DNA from: Vibrio fortis
Lineage (GTDB): Bacteria; Pseudomonadota; Gammaproteobacteria; Enterobacterales; Vibrionaceae
Assembly: GCF_024347475.1 (NCBI RefSeq)
Contig: NZ_AP025488.1
Span: 310,001-374,000, forward strand
Length of the DNA: 64,000 nt
Reading direction: 5' to 3'
The translations under genes and the position numbers were made by a program. Below the pieces are notes generated by a model. It saw nothing but the letters and a program-made list of their open reading frames with translations, was not told the origin of the DNA and ran no database searches. This document shows positions 1 through 7,473 of the stretch, in pieces (within the stretch, counting starts at the first letter, position 1; the number at the start of each line of letters is the position of its first letter).

Positions 1-1
1 A

Positions 2-292
2 CAGAGAGCAGAAGGTGTCCTCAATTGCACGCCTATCGGACACTATCAAACACCTGGTTGCCCTATTGATCCCTCTTGGTTGCAGCAGCAGGCTTGGTGT
101 TTTGATGCCGTATACATCCCACGGGAGACAGAATTTCTGAAAGCCGCACAGCAGAAATCGATCAATACGTTGAGCGGCTTTGAGCTCTTTTTCCATCAAG
201 CGCATGATGCGTTCACCTTATTCACCGGTGTCCAAGTTTCAACTCAACAACTCAATACTTTTAAGCAAACACAGCTTGCGAATTTACGTTAA
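2..292 (+). CDS. C-terminal part of an AroE/quinate-shikimate dehydrogenase-like protein (5' end outside window)
   Basis: The frame is open from base 2 to the TAA at 290-292, giving about 96 residues. Near its beginning is Asn-Cys-Thr-Pro-Ile-Gly, the conserved stretch in the NADP-binding half of shikimate dehydrogenases. The C-terminal part reads GFELFFHQA...FTLFTG, like the helix preceding the end of AroE. The family reversibly reduces 3-dehydroshikimate. It ends 13 bases before aroQ on the same strand, so the two probably form an operon of adjacent shikimate-pathway steps. Whether it is the housekeeping AroE or a paralog such as YdiB cannot be decided, because the N-terminal substrate half is missing. 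Confidence 0.75.
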   Translation, partial: QRAEGVLNCTPIGHYQTPGCPIDPSWLQQQAWCFDAVYIPRETEFLKAAQQKSINTLSGFELFFHQAHDAFTLFTGVQVSTQQLNTFKQTQLANLR

Positions 293-305
293 GGACAATG
301 ACTCA

Positions 306-749
306 ATGAAAAAAATCTTATTACTCAACGGACCAAACCTAAACCTACTTGGCACACGTGAGCCTGCACAATACGGCTACGAAACACTGGCTGACGTAGA
401 AGAAAACTGCCGCAAGGTCGCAGCAGAGTACGGTTATGACGCTGAGTGTTTTCAAAGCAATACCGAAGGCAGCCTAATTGATGCTATCCACAAAGCGGGT
501 CGCGAGTTTACTCAAGGTGAATGCGCTGGCGTTGTGTTTAACCCGGGTGCTTACACGCACACGTCGATTGCTCTTCACGATGCCATCAAAGGGGTTGAGG
601 TACCAGTGGTTGAAGTTCATATCTCAAATGTGCATGCGCGCGAAGCCTTCCGCCACCACTCGTACATCTCACCTGTAGCCGCAGGCACCATCATTGGTAT
701 GGGCACAAAAGGCTACAAATTAGCGTTAGATTTTCTGTTAGATAAGTAA
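306..749 (+). CDS. aroQ: Type II 3-dehydroquinate dehydratase
   Basis: Cytoplasmic dodecameric enzyme that dehydrates 3-dehydroquinate to 3-dehydroshikimate, step three of the shikimate pathway. The 147-residue product has the usual length. It shows NGPNLNLLGTRE at residues 8-19, the catalytic Tyr23, FNPGAYTHTS around 74-83 and the EVHISN His near 102, followed by an Arg-rich FRHHSY segment. The frame stays open upstream to 180, but the ATG at 306 is chosen because it has AAGGAC about ten bases upstream and begins the conserved MKKILLLNGP N-terminus. It follows the AroE-like gene closely and is very likely co-transcribed with it. Confidence 0.97.
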   Translation: MKKILLLNGPNLNLLGTREPAQYGYETLADVEENCRKVAAEYGYDAECFQSNTEGSLIDAIHKAGREFTQGECAGVVFNPGAYTHTSIALHDAIKGVEVPVVEVHISNVHAREAFRHHSYISPVAAGTIIGMGTKGYKLALDFLLDK

Positions 750-774
750 TCAAACTTGATGAGCCTAGGGGCAC

Positions 775-1119
775 TTACAGCCCTTCAAACTCATCAATCG
801 CGATGCGCGCTTCTGTGAGTGAACAGCCAGATTCACTGACCAATTGAGCGACGGTCATGGAAGGCGTTTGTTGAAGCAGTTGTTGCAGGCAAACTGTTGG
901 CTTAGGCAATACTTTGTCAATTGCAGTCACCATCCAAAGTAAGGGAGCATCACTAAGTTGCTCCCTTAATTTATGTAGCTGCGCCTCTTCACCCGTTAAC
1001 ATCCAATTCCGAGAACGTCGAATGCGTTTTAACTGACAGCCACTTTGGGCTGCTAAGGCGAGCACCTGTGCCTTATCTGGCACGCGGTGGACAAAGCTAT
1101 TGAGTACAACTGAAAACAT
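775..1119 (-). CDS. Small conserved protein, RRF-like family (PF12614 type)
   Basis: A 114-residue protein with a basic ELKRIRRSRN-like patch (residues 31-39 here) and a C-terminal helical part rich in Gln and Leu. It resembles the gammaproteobacterial family carried in databases as 'ribosome recycling factor family protein', which is distinct from true RRF (about 185 aa). No catalytic motif is visible, so the function is open. It starts eight bases after the OsmC gene and is third in a minus-strand operon GFA-OsmC-this gene. It ends 25 bases from aroQ with no strong hairpin between the convergent genes. Confidence 0.6.
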   Translation of the reverse strand: MFSVVLNSFVHRVPDKAQVLALAAQSGCQLKRIRRSRNWMLTGEEAQLHKLREQLSDAPLLWMVTAIDKVLPKPTVCLQQLLQQTPSMTVAQLVSESGCSLTEARIAIDEFEGL

Positions 1120-1127
1120 AGTGTGGC

Positions 1128-1595
1128 TTACGAGTCTATCTCTACCGTGATCTCGGTTTTTACGGAATTGGCAATGAAGCAGTTACTGTGCGCCAAATGA
1201 TGCAGCTTTTCGAGCTGTGTATCCGATGGGCGCTTATCACCAACAAATTGAATTTGAGGCCTAAGCGTAACATGACTGACCCAAGCTCGCCCTGCTTTAT
1301 CTTCTTCCAGAACACCGATTGCATCATCAACGTAAGACTCAATCACGTACTTGCGCTTGGCTGCAATCCCCAAAAACGTCAGCATATGACAACTGGCAAT
1401 CGCAGCAATAAAGGCTTCTTCAGGGTCAACATTTTCCTCAACAGAGAGTGGCAATGGCACTACATGAGGTGATGACGAGGCGGGTACAATAACACCCCCA
1501 TCAAACTCCCACGTATGTCCGCGACTATATTGGTTATCGCTAAAAGCCTCATCTTCACCTTTGTTCCAGCGAACAATCGCACCATAATCCGACAT
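1128..1595 (-). CDS. OsmC family peroxiredoxin-like protein
   Basis: A 155-residue OsmC/Ohr-superfamily protein. The family reduces organic hydroperoxides through two reactive cysteines. Both are present: Cys69 in the SCHMLTF helix and Cys139 in SNCFIANS. It also has the expected N-terminal strand region and VDPEEAF helix before the first Cys. The ATG at 1595 has AAGGAG seven bases upstream. It lies between the GFA gene (nine-base gap) and the RRF-like gene, so a stress-linked small operon is likely. The subgroup is nearer to generic OsmC-like proteins than to Ohr; the exact substrate is unknown. Confidence 0.9.
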   Translation of the reverse strand: MSDYGAIVRWNKGEDEAFSDNQYSRGHTWEFDGGVIVPASSSPHVVPLPLSVEENVDPEEAFIAAIASCHMLTFLGIAAKRKYVIESYVDDAIGVLEEDKAGRAWVSHVTLRPQIQFVGDKRPSDTQLEKLHHLAHSNCFIANSVKTEITVEIDS

Positions 1596-1604
1596 ACTTT
1601 CTCC

Positions 1605-1997
1605 TTAGCGATCCGCTGGGTGGTTGACACCATCATTGGTCACCACATCACCAATATCAAAAGGATTCACCCCTTCTAAACAACCAATATTGAATCCATA
1701 TTCATTTGGGCTGGAGCGACGTTGATGGTGAGTGTAGATACCGCAGTTTGAGCAGAAGTAATGCTTAGCGGTATTGGTATTAAATTGATACAACTTGAGA
1801 TGCTCCGCACCTTTGAGGATCTTGATGCCATCCAAGGCTACTGAGCTCACTATCGCGCCTTTGCGACGACAGATCGAGCAATCACAACGGCGTGGTTTTT
1901 CGATGCCATTAGGTAGGCTGAGCTCTAACTCCACCGCACCACAATGGCAGGTCGCTTTATGAAAAGGTTTAATAACCGTATTACCAACGAGTTTCAT
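1605..1997 (-). CDS. GFA family zinc protein (glutathione-dependent formaldehyde-activating-like)
   Basis: About 130 residues with the GFA/Mss4-like zinc fold: CHCG near residues 17-20, CDCSIC near 38-43 and CSNCGI near 82-87, the Cys pattern for one or two Zn ions. Family members were named after a glutathione-formaldehyde condensing enzyme, but for most of them activity is unproven. The start at 1997 (MKLVGNT) is preferred over an upstream in-frame ATG because GGAGAG lies about six bases before it. First gene of the GFA-OsmC-RRF-like operon. Confidence 0.88.
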   Translation of the reverse strand: MKLVGNTVIKPFHKATCHCGAVELELSLPNGIEKPRRCDCSICRRKGAIVSSVALDGIKILKGAEHLKLYQFNTNTAKHYFCSNCGIYTHHQRRSSPNEYGFNIGCLEGVNPFDIGDVVTNDGVNHPADR

Positions 1998-2097
1998 TCT
2001 TCTCTCCAATCACATCCATGTATTGCTCGCATCATAACCAGTTCTGCGCTCACTGTCCGCAATGCTATTTGCAGTTCGAGAGTTTTGTCATATCGCG

Positions 2098-3030
2098 TTA
2101 ATTGATTGATTTGTCATTCAAACGACTGAAGTTTTCGAACAGAAAATCCAAAAAGAGTCGAATACGCTTAGGCTGATATTTCTTACTGATGTACACCACA
2201 TTTAAGTCTGCACTCGACACGTTAGTCGAGGTATTAAAGTTCTTCATGTAGCCATTGAGCAGAGTCACAAGGCGCTGGTTATTAATGTCATCTTGCACAT
2301 CCAGCACCGACTTAAGCGCAATGCCCTCGCCTTTTAATGCCCAGTAGCGAATCACTTCTCCATCATCAGAAAAGCGTTTGGGCACTACAGTAATCGACTT
2401 TTTCATGTCTTGGTCTTGGAAGTGCCATGTCTTGAGTTCTTCATTGCTACGCAGCATTGCTAAGCAGTCATGGTCAACGAGATCTTGAGGTGTCAATGGT
2501 GTTCCGTGCTTGGCGAGATATTCTGGTGAAGCGCACAGCACACGCCTGCTTGGTGACAAGCGTCGGGAGATCAAATTACTGTCCGCAAGTTCACCATAAC
2601 GAATCACAAGATCCATACCAGACTCACCAATATTCGAGAGCTTGTCGTTCAAATACAGATATGGAATCACGTCAGGGTACAGCTGACAAAACTCAGATAA
2701 AATGGGCAAAATATACTGCTTCCCGATGTCTTTCGGTGCCGCAATTCTCAATGGGCCTTTCACCTCTTTAACCCCATTTTGAATCAAGTTTTCCGTTTCA
2801 CTCACGCTGTCTAGAATTTCAATACACGCCTTATGGTACAGCTCCCCCGAGTCGGTCAGAGACACATGCCTCGTACTTCGGTTCAAAAGCTTCACGCCAT
2901 ATCTTTCTTCTAGAGCTTGTAACCGAGCTGTCATGGTCGCAGGCGACAACCCTAGCTCACGACCCGCTGCAGCTAACCCTTGATGTTTCACAATGCTGAC
3001 GAACATCGCCATGTCTGAAAACTTATCCAC
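2098..3030 (-). CDS. LysR family transcriptional regulator
   Basis: A 310-residue LysR-type regulator with an N-terminal winged helix-turn-helix (about residues 5-60; AAGRELGLSPATMTARL) and a periplasmic-binding-like effector domain (about 90-295). The start is a GTG at 3030 with AGGAAGG upstream; an in-frame ATG at 3012 is an alternative. It is transcribed away from the SDR and MFS genes beginning at 3164. By the usual LysR arrangement it probably controls that pair and itself through the 133-bp AT-rich gap. The inducer is unknown. Confidence 0.93.
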   Translation of the reverse strand: MDKFSDMAMFVSIVKHQGLAAAGRELGLSPATMTARLQALEERYGVKLLNRSTRHVSLTDSGELYHKACIEILDSVSETENLIQNGVKEVKGPLRIAAPKDIGKQYILPILSEFCQLYPDVIPYLYLNDKLSNIGESGMDLVIRYGELADSNLISRRLSPSRRVLCASPEYLAKHGTPLTPQDLVDHDCLAMLRSNEELKTWHFQDQDMKKSITVVPKRFSDDGEVIRYWALKGEGIALKSVLDVQDDINNQRLVTLLNGYMKNFNTSTNVSSADLNVVYISKKYQPKRIRLFLDFLFENFSRLNDKSIN

Positions 3031-3099
3031 TCGCTACCCTTCCTTACCTTTAGATTCATCATTCATAAAAACCGAATAATGAATTCACATTTTAGCCAA

Positions 3100-3127
3100 T
3101 TATCAAAATTAGTCGAATAAATATAAT
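3100..3127 (+). promoter_or_regulatory. Predicted sigma70 promoter for the SDR-MFS operon
   Basis: A TTATCA -35-like hexamer at 3100-3105, a 16-base spacer and a perfect TATAAT at 3122-3127, 36 bases before the SDR start codon. The gap is AT-rich and shared with the divergent LysR gene. Confidence 0.5.
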
Positions 3128-3163
3128 GACAACCATCAACAGAACAACGCAGGAATTCAGACC

Positions 3164-3847
3164 ATGAACAACGAACTAACGGCCCCAAAAAAGAGCACCT
3201 TCGTCATCATTGGTGGCACATCAGGGATCGGCAAAGCACTAGCGATGCAATTAAGAAATGAAAACAACACTGTGCACATTGCTAGCCGACACACAGGTCT
3301 TGATATCAGCAGTGAGAAGTCGATTTGTGAGTATTTCGAATCGATTGGTGTGTTTGACCACTTGGTTGTTACAGCTGGCTCATACGCTCCAGCAGGAAAA
3401 GTGACGGACGTTGCTATCGAAGATGCCAAAACAGCATTTGATACCAAATTTTGGGGCAGCTTAAACGTAGCTAAACATGCCGCGCGCTACATGACACCAA
3501 ACGGCTCAATCACTCTTACCAGCGGCATGTTGTCACGCAAAGTAGTCGCGGGGACTTACGTAAAAACCGCCATCAATGCCGCACTAGAGAGTGTAACCAA
3601 GGTGCTTGCGAAAGAGCTCTCGCCGATTCGCGTGAACGCCGTCAGCCCTGGCTTAACCATGACTGAAGCGTATAAAAACATGGACGAGTCTGCACGTTCA
3701 AACATGTACGAGAATGCCAAACACAAATTACCCGCGGGCAAAGTAGGCGAAGCCTCAGAGGTCGCGATGGGATACCTACTCGCAATGAACAACCCATACA
3801 TGACGGGTTCAATCATCGACATCGATGGCGGCGCTTTACTCGGCTAA
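3164..3847 (+). CDS. Atypical short-chain dehydrogenase/reductase
   Basis: A 227-residue Rossmann-fold SDR. The dinucleotide motif GGTSGIG is near residues 17-23, the NAG-like motif is VTAGS near 67-71, and RVNAVSPGL is near 150-158. The catalytic region is unusual: where classical SDRs have Tyr-x-x-x-Lys before the AALE helix, this protein reads K-T-A-I-N before AALE, so both Tyr and Lys appear replaced. This is seen in a recognised subset of divergent SDRs. ATG 3164 has AGGAA eight bases upstream. It is followed by an MFS transporter 84 bases downstream and is divergent from LysR, suggesting a drug- or metabolite-response unit. Confidence 0.88.
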   Translation: MNNELTAPKKSTFVIIGGTSGIGKALAMQLRNENNTVHIASRHTGLDISSEKSICEYFESIGVFDHLVVTAGSYAPAGKVTDVAIEDAKTAFDTKFWGSLNVAKHAARYMTPNGSITLTSGMLSRKVVAGTYVKTAINAALESVTKVLAKELSPIRVNAVSPGLTMTEAYKNMDESARSNMYENAKHKLPAGKVGEASEVAMGYLLAMNNPYMTGSIIDIDGGALLG

Positions 3848-3931
3848 CCACCTCGCAAAGACACAAAGTACAACCGTTGGGGCGTGTATCTAAACGTCCT
3901 AACAAACAAGAATTTAGATAGGTAACTCATC

Positions 3932-5125
3932 ATGAAACAAGAAAAAATCCCTTTCCAAGTATGGATTCTCACCCTCGCAGCATTTGCCATCGGTACCGCT
4001 GAATTTGTTATCGCAGGCCTTCTACCACAAATCGCCTCCTCACTTTCAATCACCGAAGGCCAAGCGGGCTATCTAATCAGTGCTTACGCGTTAGCTATCG
4101 TTATCGGAGGCCCGATCTTAACCATCTACCTTGCACGCTTTAACAAGAAAATGGTGCTCATCGGCTTAATGGCCTTATTCATCGTCGGCAATGTGTTTTC
4201 GGCACTAGCACCTAGTTACCCATTACTACTGGCAAGCCGTGTCATCGCAGGCTTAGTGCAGGGGCCTTTCTATGGTATAGGGGCGGTTGTTGCGACCAAC
4301 TTGGTGTCTGAAAAAATGGCAGGGCGTGCTGTGGGTCAGATGTTCGCAGGTTTAACGCTCGCTAACGTTCTTGGTGTCCCTGCAGGTACATGGATCGGCT
4401 TGCAATTTGGTTGGCACACTACCTTTTTCATTGTTGCAGCACTTGGCACCATCGCAATGACCTCTATCTTTACGTCAATCAAATCAAGCGGTCACAGTGA
4501 AGCGAAAGACATCAAAACTCAACTTATGGCGTTCAAAAATCCAATGCTGTTAATCAGCTTAGCGATCACTGCCTTCGTTTGGTCTGGCTTCATGACGCTT
4601 TACGGCTACTTAGCTCCTATTGCTATGCACATCACGGGGTACGGTCAAGAGTCTGTTACATGGATCTTAGTGATTGTGGGTGCGGGTCTGATCATCGGCA
4701 ACATTTTGGGTGGACGCTCTTCAGATAAAGATCTAAGCAAAGCATCAATGTTTTGGGCTGCTGCACTTATCGTTTCACTGGTTGTCGTTGGTCTGGTGGT
4801 TGATAACAAAATCTTGTTCGTTGCAGCTGCATTTGTCTTTGGTATCGCATCATTTGCGAACGTTCCCCCTATGCAACTTCGAGTGATGAATCACGGTGAT
4901 GAAGGGCAAGAGTTAGCAGCAACCGCCAATATCTCTGCATTCAATCTGGCTAATGCCTTCGGTGGATTCCTTGGCGGCATGGTACTCGACAGCCAACTAG
5001 GCGCAGGCATGATTCCGTTCGCAGCCATTGTTGTTCCTGTGATTGGCTTGCTACTTATCGCCAAAGCCAACCGAGCAAACAAACCACAAAGCAACGCTAT
5101 CTTCAGCCCTGCGGAAAGTAAGTAA
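3932..5125 (+). CDS. MFS transporter, DHA1/AraJ-like drug or sugar exporter
   Basis: A 397-residue inner-membrane protein with about 12 hydrophobic segments and the DHA1 N-terminal signature GTAEFVIAGLLPQIA at residues 21-35. An Arg/Lys-containing loop between helices 2 and 3 (LARFNKKM) follows the usual motif A position, and the second half begins after a hydrophilic loop near residue 190. Members of this group export arabinose-like sugars, chloramphenicol, nucleosides or other compounds with protons. ATG 3932 is preceded by AGGTAA. Probably co-expressed with the upstream SDR under the divergent LysR regulator. Substrate unknown. Confidence 0.92.
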   Translation: MKQEKIPFQVWILTLAAFAIGTAEFVIAGLLPQIASSLSITEGQAGYLISAYALAIVIGGPILTIYLARFNKKMVLIGLMALFIVGNVFSALAPSYPLLLASRVIAGLVQGPFYGIGAVVATNLVSEKMAGRAVGQMFAGLTLANVLGVPAGTWIGLQFGWHTTFFIVAALGTIAMTSIFTSIKSSGHSEAKDIKTQLMAFKNPMLLISLAITAFVWSGFMTLYGYLAPIAMHITGYGQESVTWILVIVGAGLIIGNILGGRSSDKDLSKASMFWAAALIVSLVVVGLVVDNKILFVAAAFVFGIASFANVPPMQLRVMNHGDEGQELAATANISAFNLANAFGGFLGGMVLDSQLGAGMIPFAAIVVPVIGLLLIAKANRANKPQSNAIFSPAESK

Positions 5126-5227
5126 CGCGATAGAGCAACTCGGTGAGCGGCAATAAAAAGGGTATATCGATTATCCCGCCTTAGGAACACCTCAATCACC
5201 ATCGAGGCGTTCCTACAGGCAAAAGAA

Positions 5228-5252
5228 AGGCTCGCGTGACTAGTGCGAGCCT
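5228..5252. terminator. Hairpin between the convergent MFS and rlmJ genes
   Basis: Arms AGGCTCGC and GCGAGCCT around an eight-base loop. The T-run is better for the minus strand (TTTCTTTTG) than for the plus strand, so it may serve rlmJ or both directions. Confidence 0.5.
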
Positions 5253-5447
5253 AATGCTGTTTAGGGGGTAAACTGCATAGATTAAATGGAGATTATTTTG
5301 TTTAAGTTTGCCGCAATACGGCAAGTCTCCGCTTGTAAGTCTCAGTTTTAAATGATTAACGAGAATTAATCAACTTTTATAAGTTAGAGTCAGGTCAATT
5401 AAAAACCTTAACTTTTACAATGACTTATTAATACAGTGTTCGCTTAA
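5253..5447. other. Intergenic region without a recognisable gene
   Basis: AT-rich spacer between the MFS and rlmJ ends. It contains one compact hairpin (TTGCCG, five-base loop, CGGCAA, near 5308-5324) that is not followed by a clear T-run. No coding frame with a ribosome site was seen. A small RNA cannot be excluded but there is no positive evidence. Confidence 0.3.
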
Positions 5448-6317
5448 TCATGCCAAACCACGCATTTGCCAATACCCTTCACCGTGAGTAGCGAGATCTC
5501 GATGCAAAAATTCCAGCACATCGGCGACCTTTCCAGCAAGGCCTTGCGGCGGATTAAACAGCAGCAGTCCACTACCAATAAGGCGGTCATCCCCTTTCGG
5601 GTCGCGCAGCCTCAGCTCTGCCTTAATCGGATTTGGTAACTCTTCAGCTTGCATCGCATCGAAACAGTGACTAAGGATCAGCGAGCTCTTATCTTCGGTG
5701 TACAACGGATACCAAATGAGTGCAGAGACTTTATCTGATTTCTGGTATGCCTTCGCCAACGCATCAATCACCGCAAGGTATTCATCGTCGCTTTCATAGG
5801 GTGGATCAATCACCACCAGCTGATGTCGGTCACTTTTAGCGACCACATCTGGTAGTGCTATCAGCCCATCGCCCGCACTAACATGCAGCGCACTAGAGAC
5901 GCCACGCTGTTGCTGGATCTCTTCAATATTGACACGTAGCAGATCGGCCTCAGATTGCTGAATATCGGAGAAATAGAAGTTATCTTGGCTGCGTCCATGC
6001 TGATAAGCGATCGCAGCAGACCCCGGATAATCGGTAATCAGTTGATTAGGATTGTAGTATTCCAAAATCGAGATAAATGATGAGAAAGCACTCGGTAAGT
6101 AACCTTTGTTGCGCCACAGATACCCAACACCTTCAGCAAACTCGCCTGCGTGGTTGCTCGGTGCTGTGGTCAAGTCGTATCGTGCTGTCCCTGAGTGCGT
6201 GTCAATCACAGTTAAGCTCGAATGTTGCTGCATAAGCATTTGAACAAACTCACTCAATACTGGATGTTTAAGTGCATCTCCGTGATCGCCCACATGACAT
6301 TGATGTCGATATTCCAT
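5448..6317 (-). CDS. rlmJ: 23S rRNA (adenine(2030)-N(6))-methyltransferase
   Basis: 289 residues, close to the 280 of E. coli RlmJ. This SAM-dependent enzyme methylates N6 of A2030 in 23S rRNA. The N-terminus (EYRHQCHVGDHGDALKH) matches the family's YRHxFHAGNHADVLKH start, DTHSGTARYDL is the SAM-site segment near residues 39-49, and DPPYE is the N6-methyltransferase motif IV near 172-176. The ATG at 6317 has GAGG nine bases upstream. It is a single gene, with a hairpin on either side. Confidence 0.95.
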   Translation of the reverse strand: MEYRHQCHVGDHGDALKHPVLSEFVQMLMQQHSSLTVIDTHSGTARYDLTTAPSNHAGEFAEGVGYLWRNKGYLPSAFSSFISILEYYNPNQLITDYPGSAAIAYQHGRSQDNFYFSDIQQSEADLLRVNIEEIQQQRGVSSALHVSAGDGLIALPDVVAKSDRHQLVVIDPPYESDDEYLAVIDALAKAYQKSDKVSALIWYPLYTEDKSSLILSHCFDAMQAEELPNPIKAELRLRDPKGDDRLIGSGLLLFNPPQGLAGKVADVLEFLHRDLATHGEGYWQMRGLA

Positions 6318-6441
6318 TGCTTTGCCTCGTTTCCAACAAACATCTTATAAACATAAGTCATATTGGGTGGAGACGCTGCGCCAATGTGCAGATTTTTGAA
6401 ATAGAGTCACTTTATCTAACCTATTGACCTCACTAAAAATA

Positions 6442-6477
6442 AAGCCCCAAGATTGAAACCAACCTTAGGGCTTTTTG
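6442..6477. terminator. Rho-independent terminator of the secD2-secF2 operon
   Basis: Arms AAGCCCCAAG and CTTAGGGCTT around a loop of about 15 bases. On the minus strand it is followed by TTTATTTTTA, which fits termination after secF; the plus side has TTTTTGTTTA. Confidence 0.7.
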
Positions 6478-6529
6478 TTTATTGAGTACTCAAGACTCGG
6501 GCCTAACAATGCATGTGAAGCACATTAGG

Positions 6530-7471
6530 CTATGGGCGACTCTCTTCCAGTTCATCAACGGGTTTCACTTCATAGTGACAAGGCAGCAATCCAAGTAATT
6601 TCGGGAGAGTAATACCGACCGAAATTGAAGACCAAGTACCACTCGCAATGCCCACAACCAATGCAATCGCAAACCCTTGCAACGCTGCACCACCGAGTAA
6701 CCAAAGCGCCGAGACCGTCAACAATGTCGTACCTGACGTCACCATAGTGCGTGAGAAGGTCGCTTTCACCGATTCGTTAAGCAGGTTATCTGTATCACCG
6801 TTTGGATTACCACGCAGCATCTCGCGAACACGGTCGGCAATAATGATAGAGTCATTGAGTGAATAGCCGAGAATCGCTAACACCGCTGCCAATACTGTTA
6901 GGTTGAACTCAAACTGAGTCAAAGCGAATAAGCCGAAGATGATGGTTACGTCGTAGATGATAGCCGCCAGAGCCCCCAGAGCTAAACGCCATTCAAATCG
7001 AACACTTAAATAAAGCATGATCATTAAGAAACACACCAGTACCGCGAGACCACCTTGGTCAACCATGTCTTGACCAACTTGAGGACCAACGACACTGCTG
7101 TTGAGCACTTTCACTTGGTCGCTCACCGAAGCTAGAGCATCCACCAAATTAGTCTGTGTTGCATCCGTCAGCTGGCTGTAACGTATTGTCCAGCGGTCTT
7201 GTTCTGCCATACCGACCACTTGAACGTCTTGTTGGAATGCCGTATCAAGCTTTGCTTTTAGCGCGTCTTTGGTTACTTGATCAGAGAGCTGAACCTCGGC
7301 AACGACACCACCAGTGAAGTCTAAGCCCCAGTTAAACCCTTTTACTGCCACGAGCATCACAGAGCTCATGAACAGCACGATAGAAATCGCCGACATCACC
7401 TTACGCAGGAGAGTCATATTTCTGTCTGAAAAATATCGGTCTGAAATCGTCATTTTTGTTGAAGTACTCAT
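6530..7471 (-). CDS. secF: Protein-export membrane protein SecF (second copy, SecF2 type)
   Basis: A 313-residue inner-membrane RND-type subunit that works with SecD to use ion-motive force for late steps of Sec export. It shows the periplasmic P4-domain signature GLDFTGG near residues 48-54, six hydrophobic segments, and the conserved GYSLNDSIIIADR stretch near residues 202-214. It starts two bases after the secD stop, and a terminator follows. Vibrios usually carry a first yajC-secD-secF set on chromosome I. This copy lies behind a VemP-like gene and is therefore assigned to the SecDF2 type, which in V. alginolyticus is used when sodium is low. Confidence 0.94.
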   Translation of the reverse strand: MSTSTKMTISDRYFSDRNMTLLRKVMSAISIVLFMSSVMLVAVKGFNWGLDFTGGVVAEVQLSDQVTKDALKAKLDTAFQQDVQVVGMAEQDRWTIRYSQLTDATQTNLVDALASVSDQVKVLNSSVVGPQVGQDMVDQGGLAVLVCFLMIMLYLSVRFEWRLALGALAAIIYDVTIIFGLFALTQFEFNLTVLAAVLAILGYSLNDSIIIADRVREMLRGNPNGDTDNLLNESVKATFSRTMVTSGTTLLTVSALWLLGGAALQGFAIALVVGIASGTWSSISVGITLPKLLGLLPCHYEVKPVDELEESRP

Positions 7472-7473
7472 GC

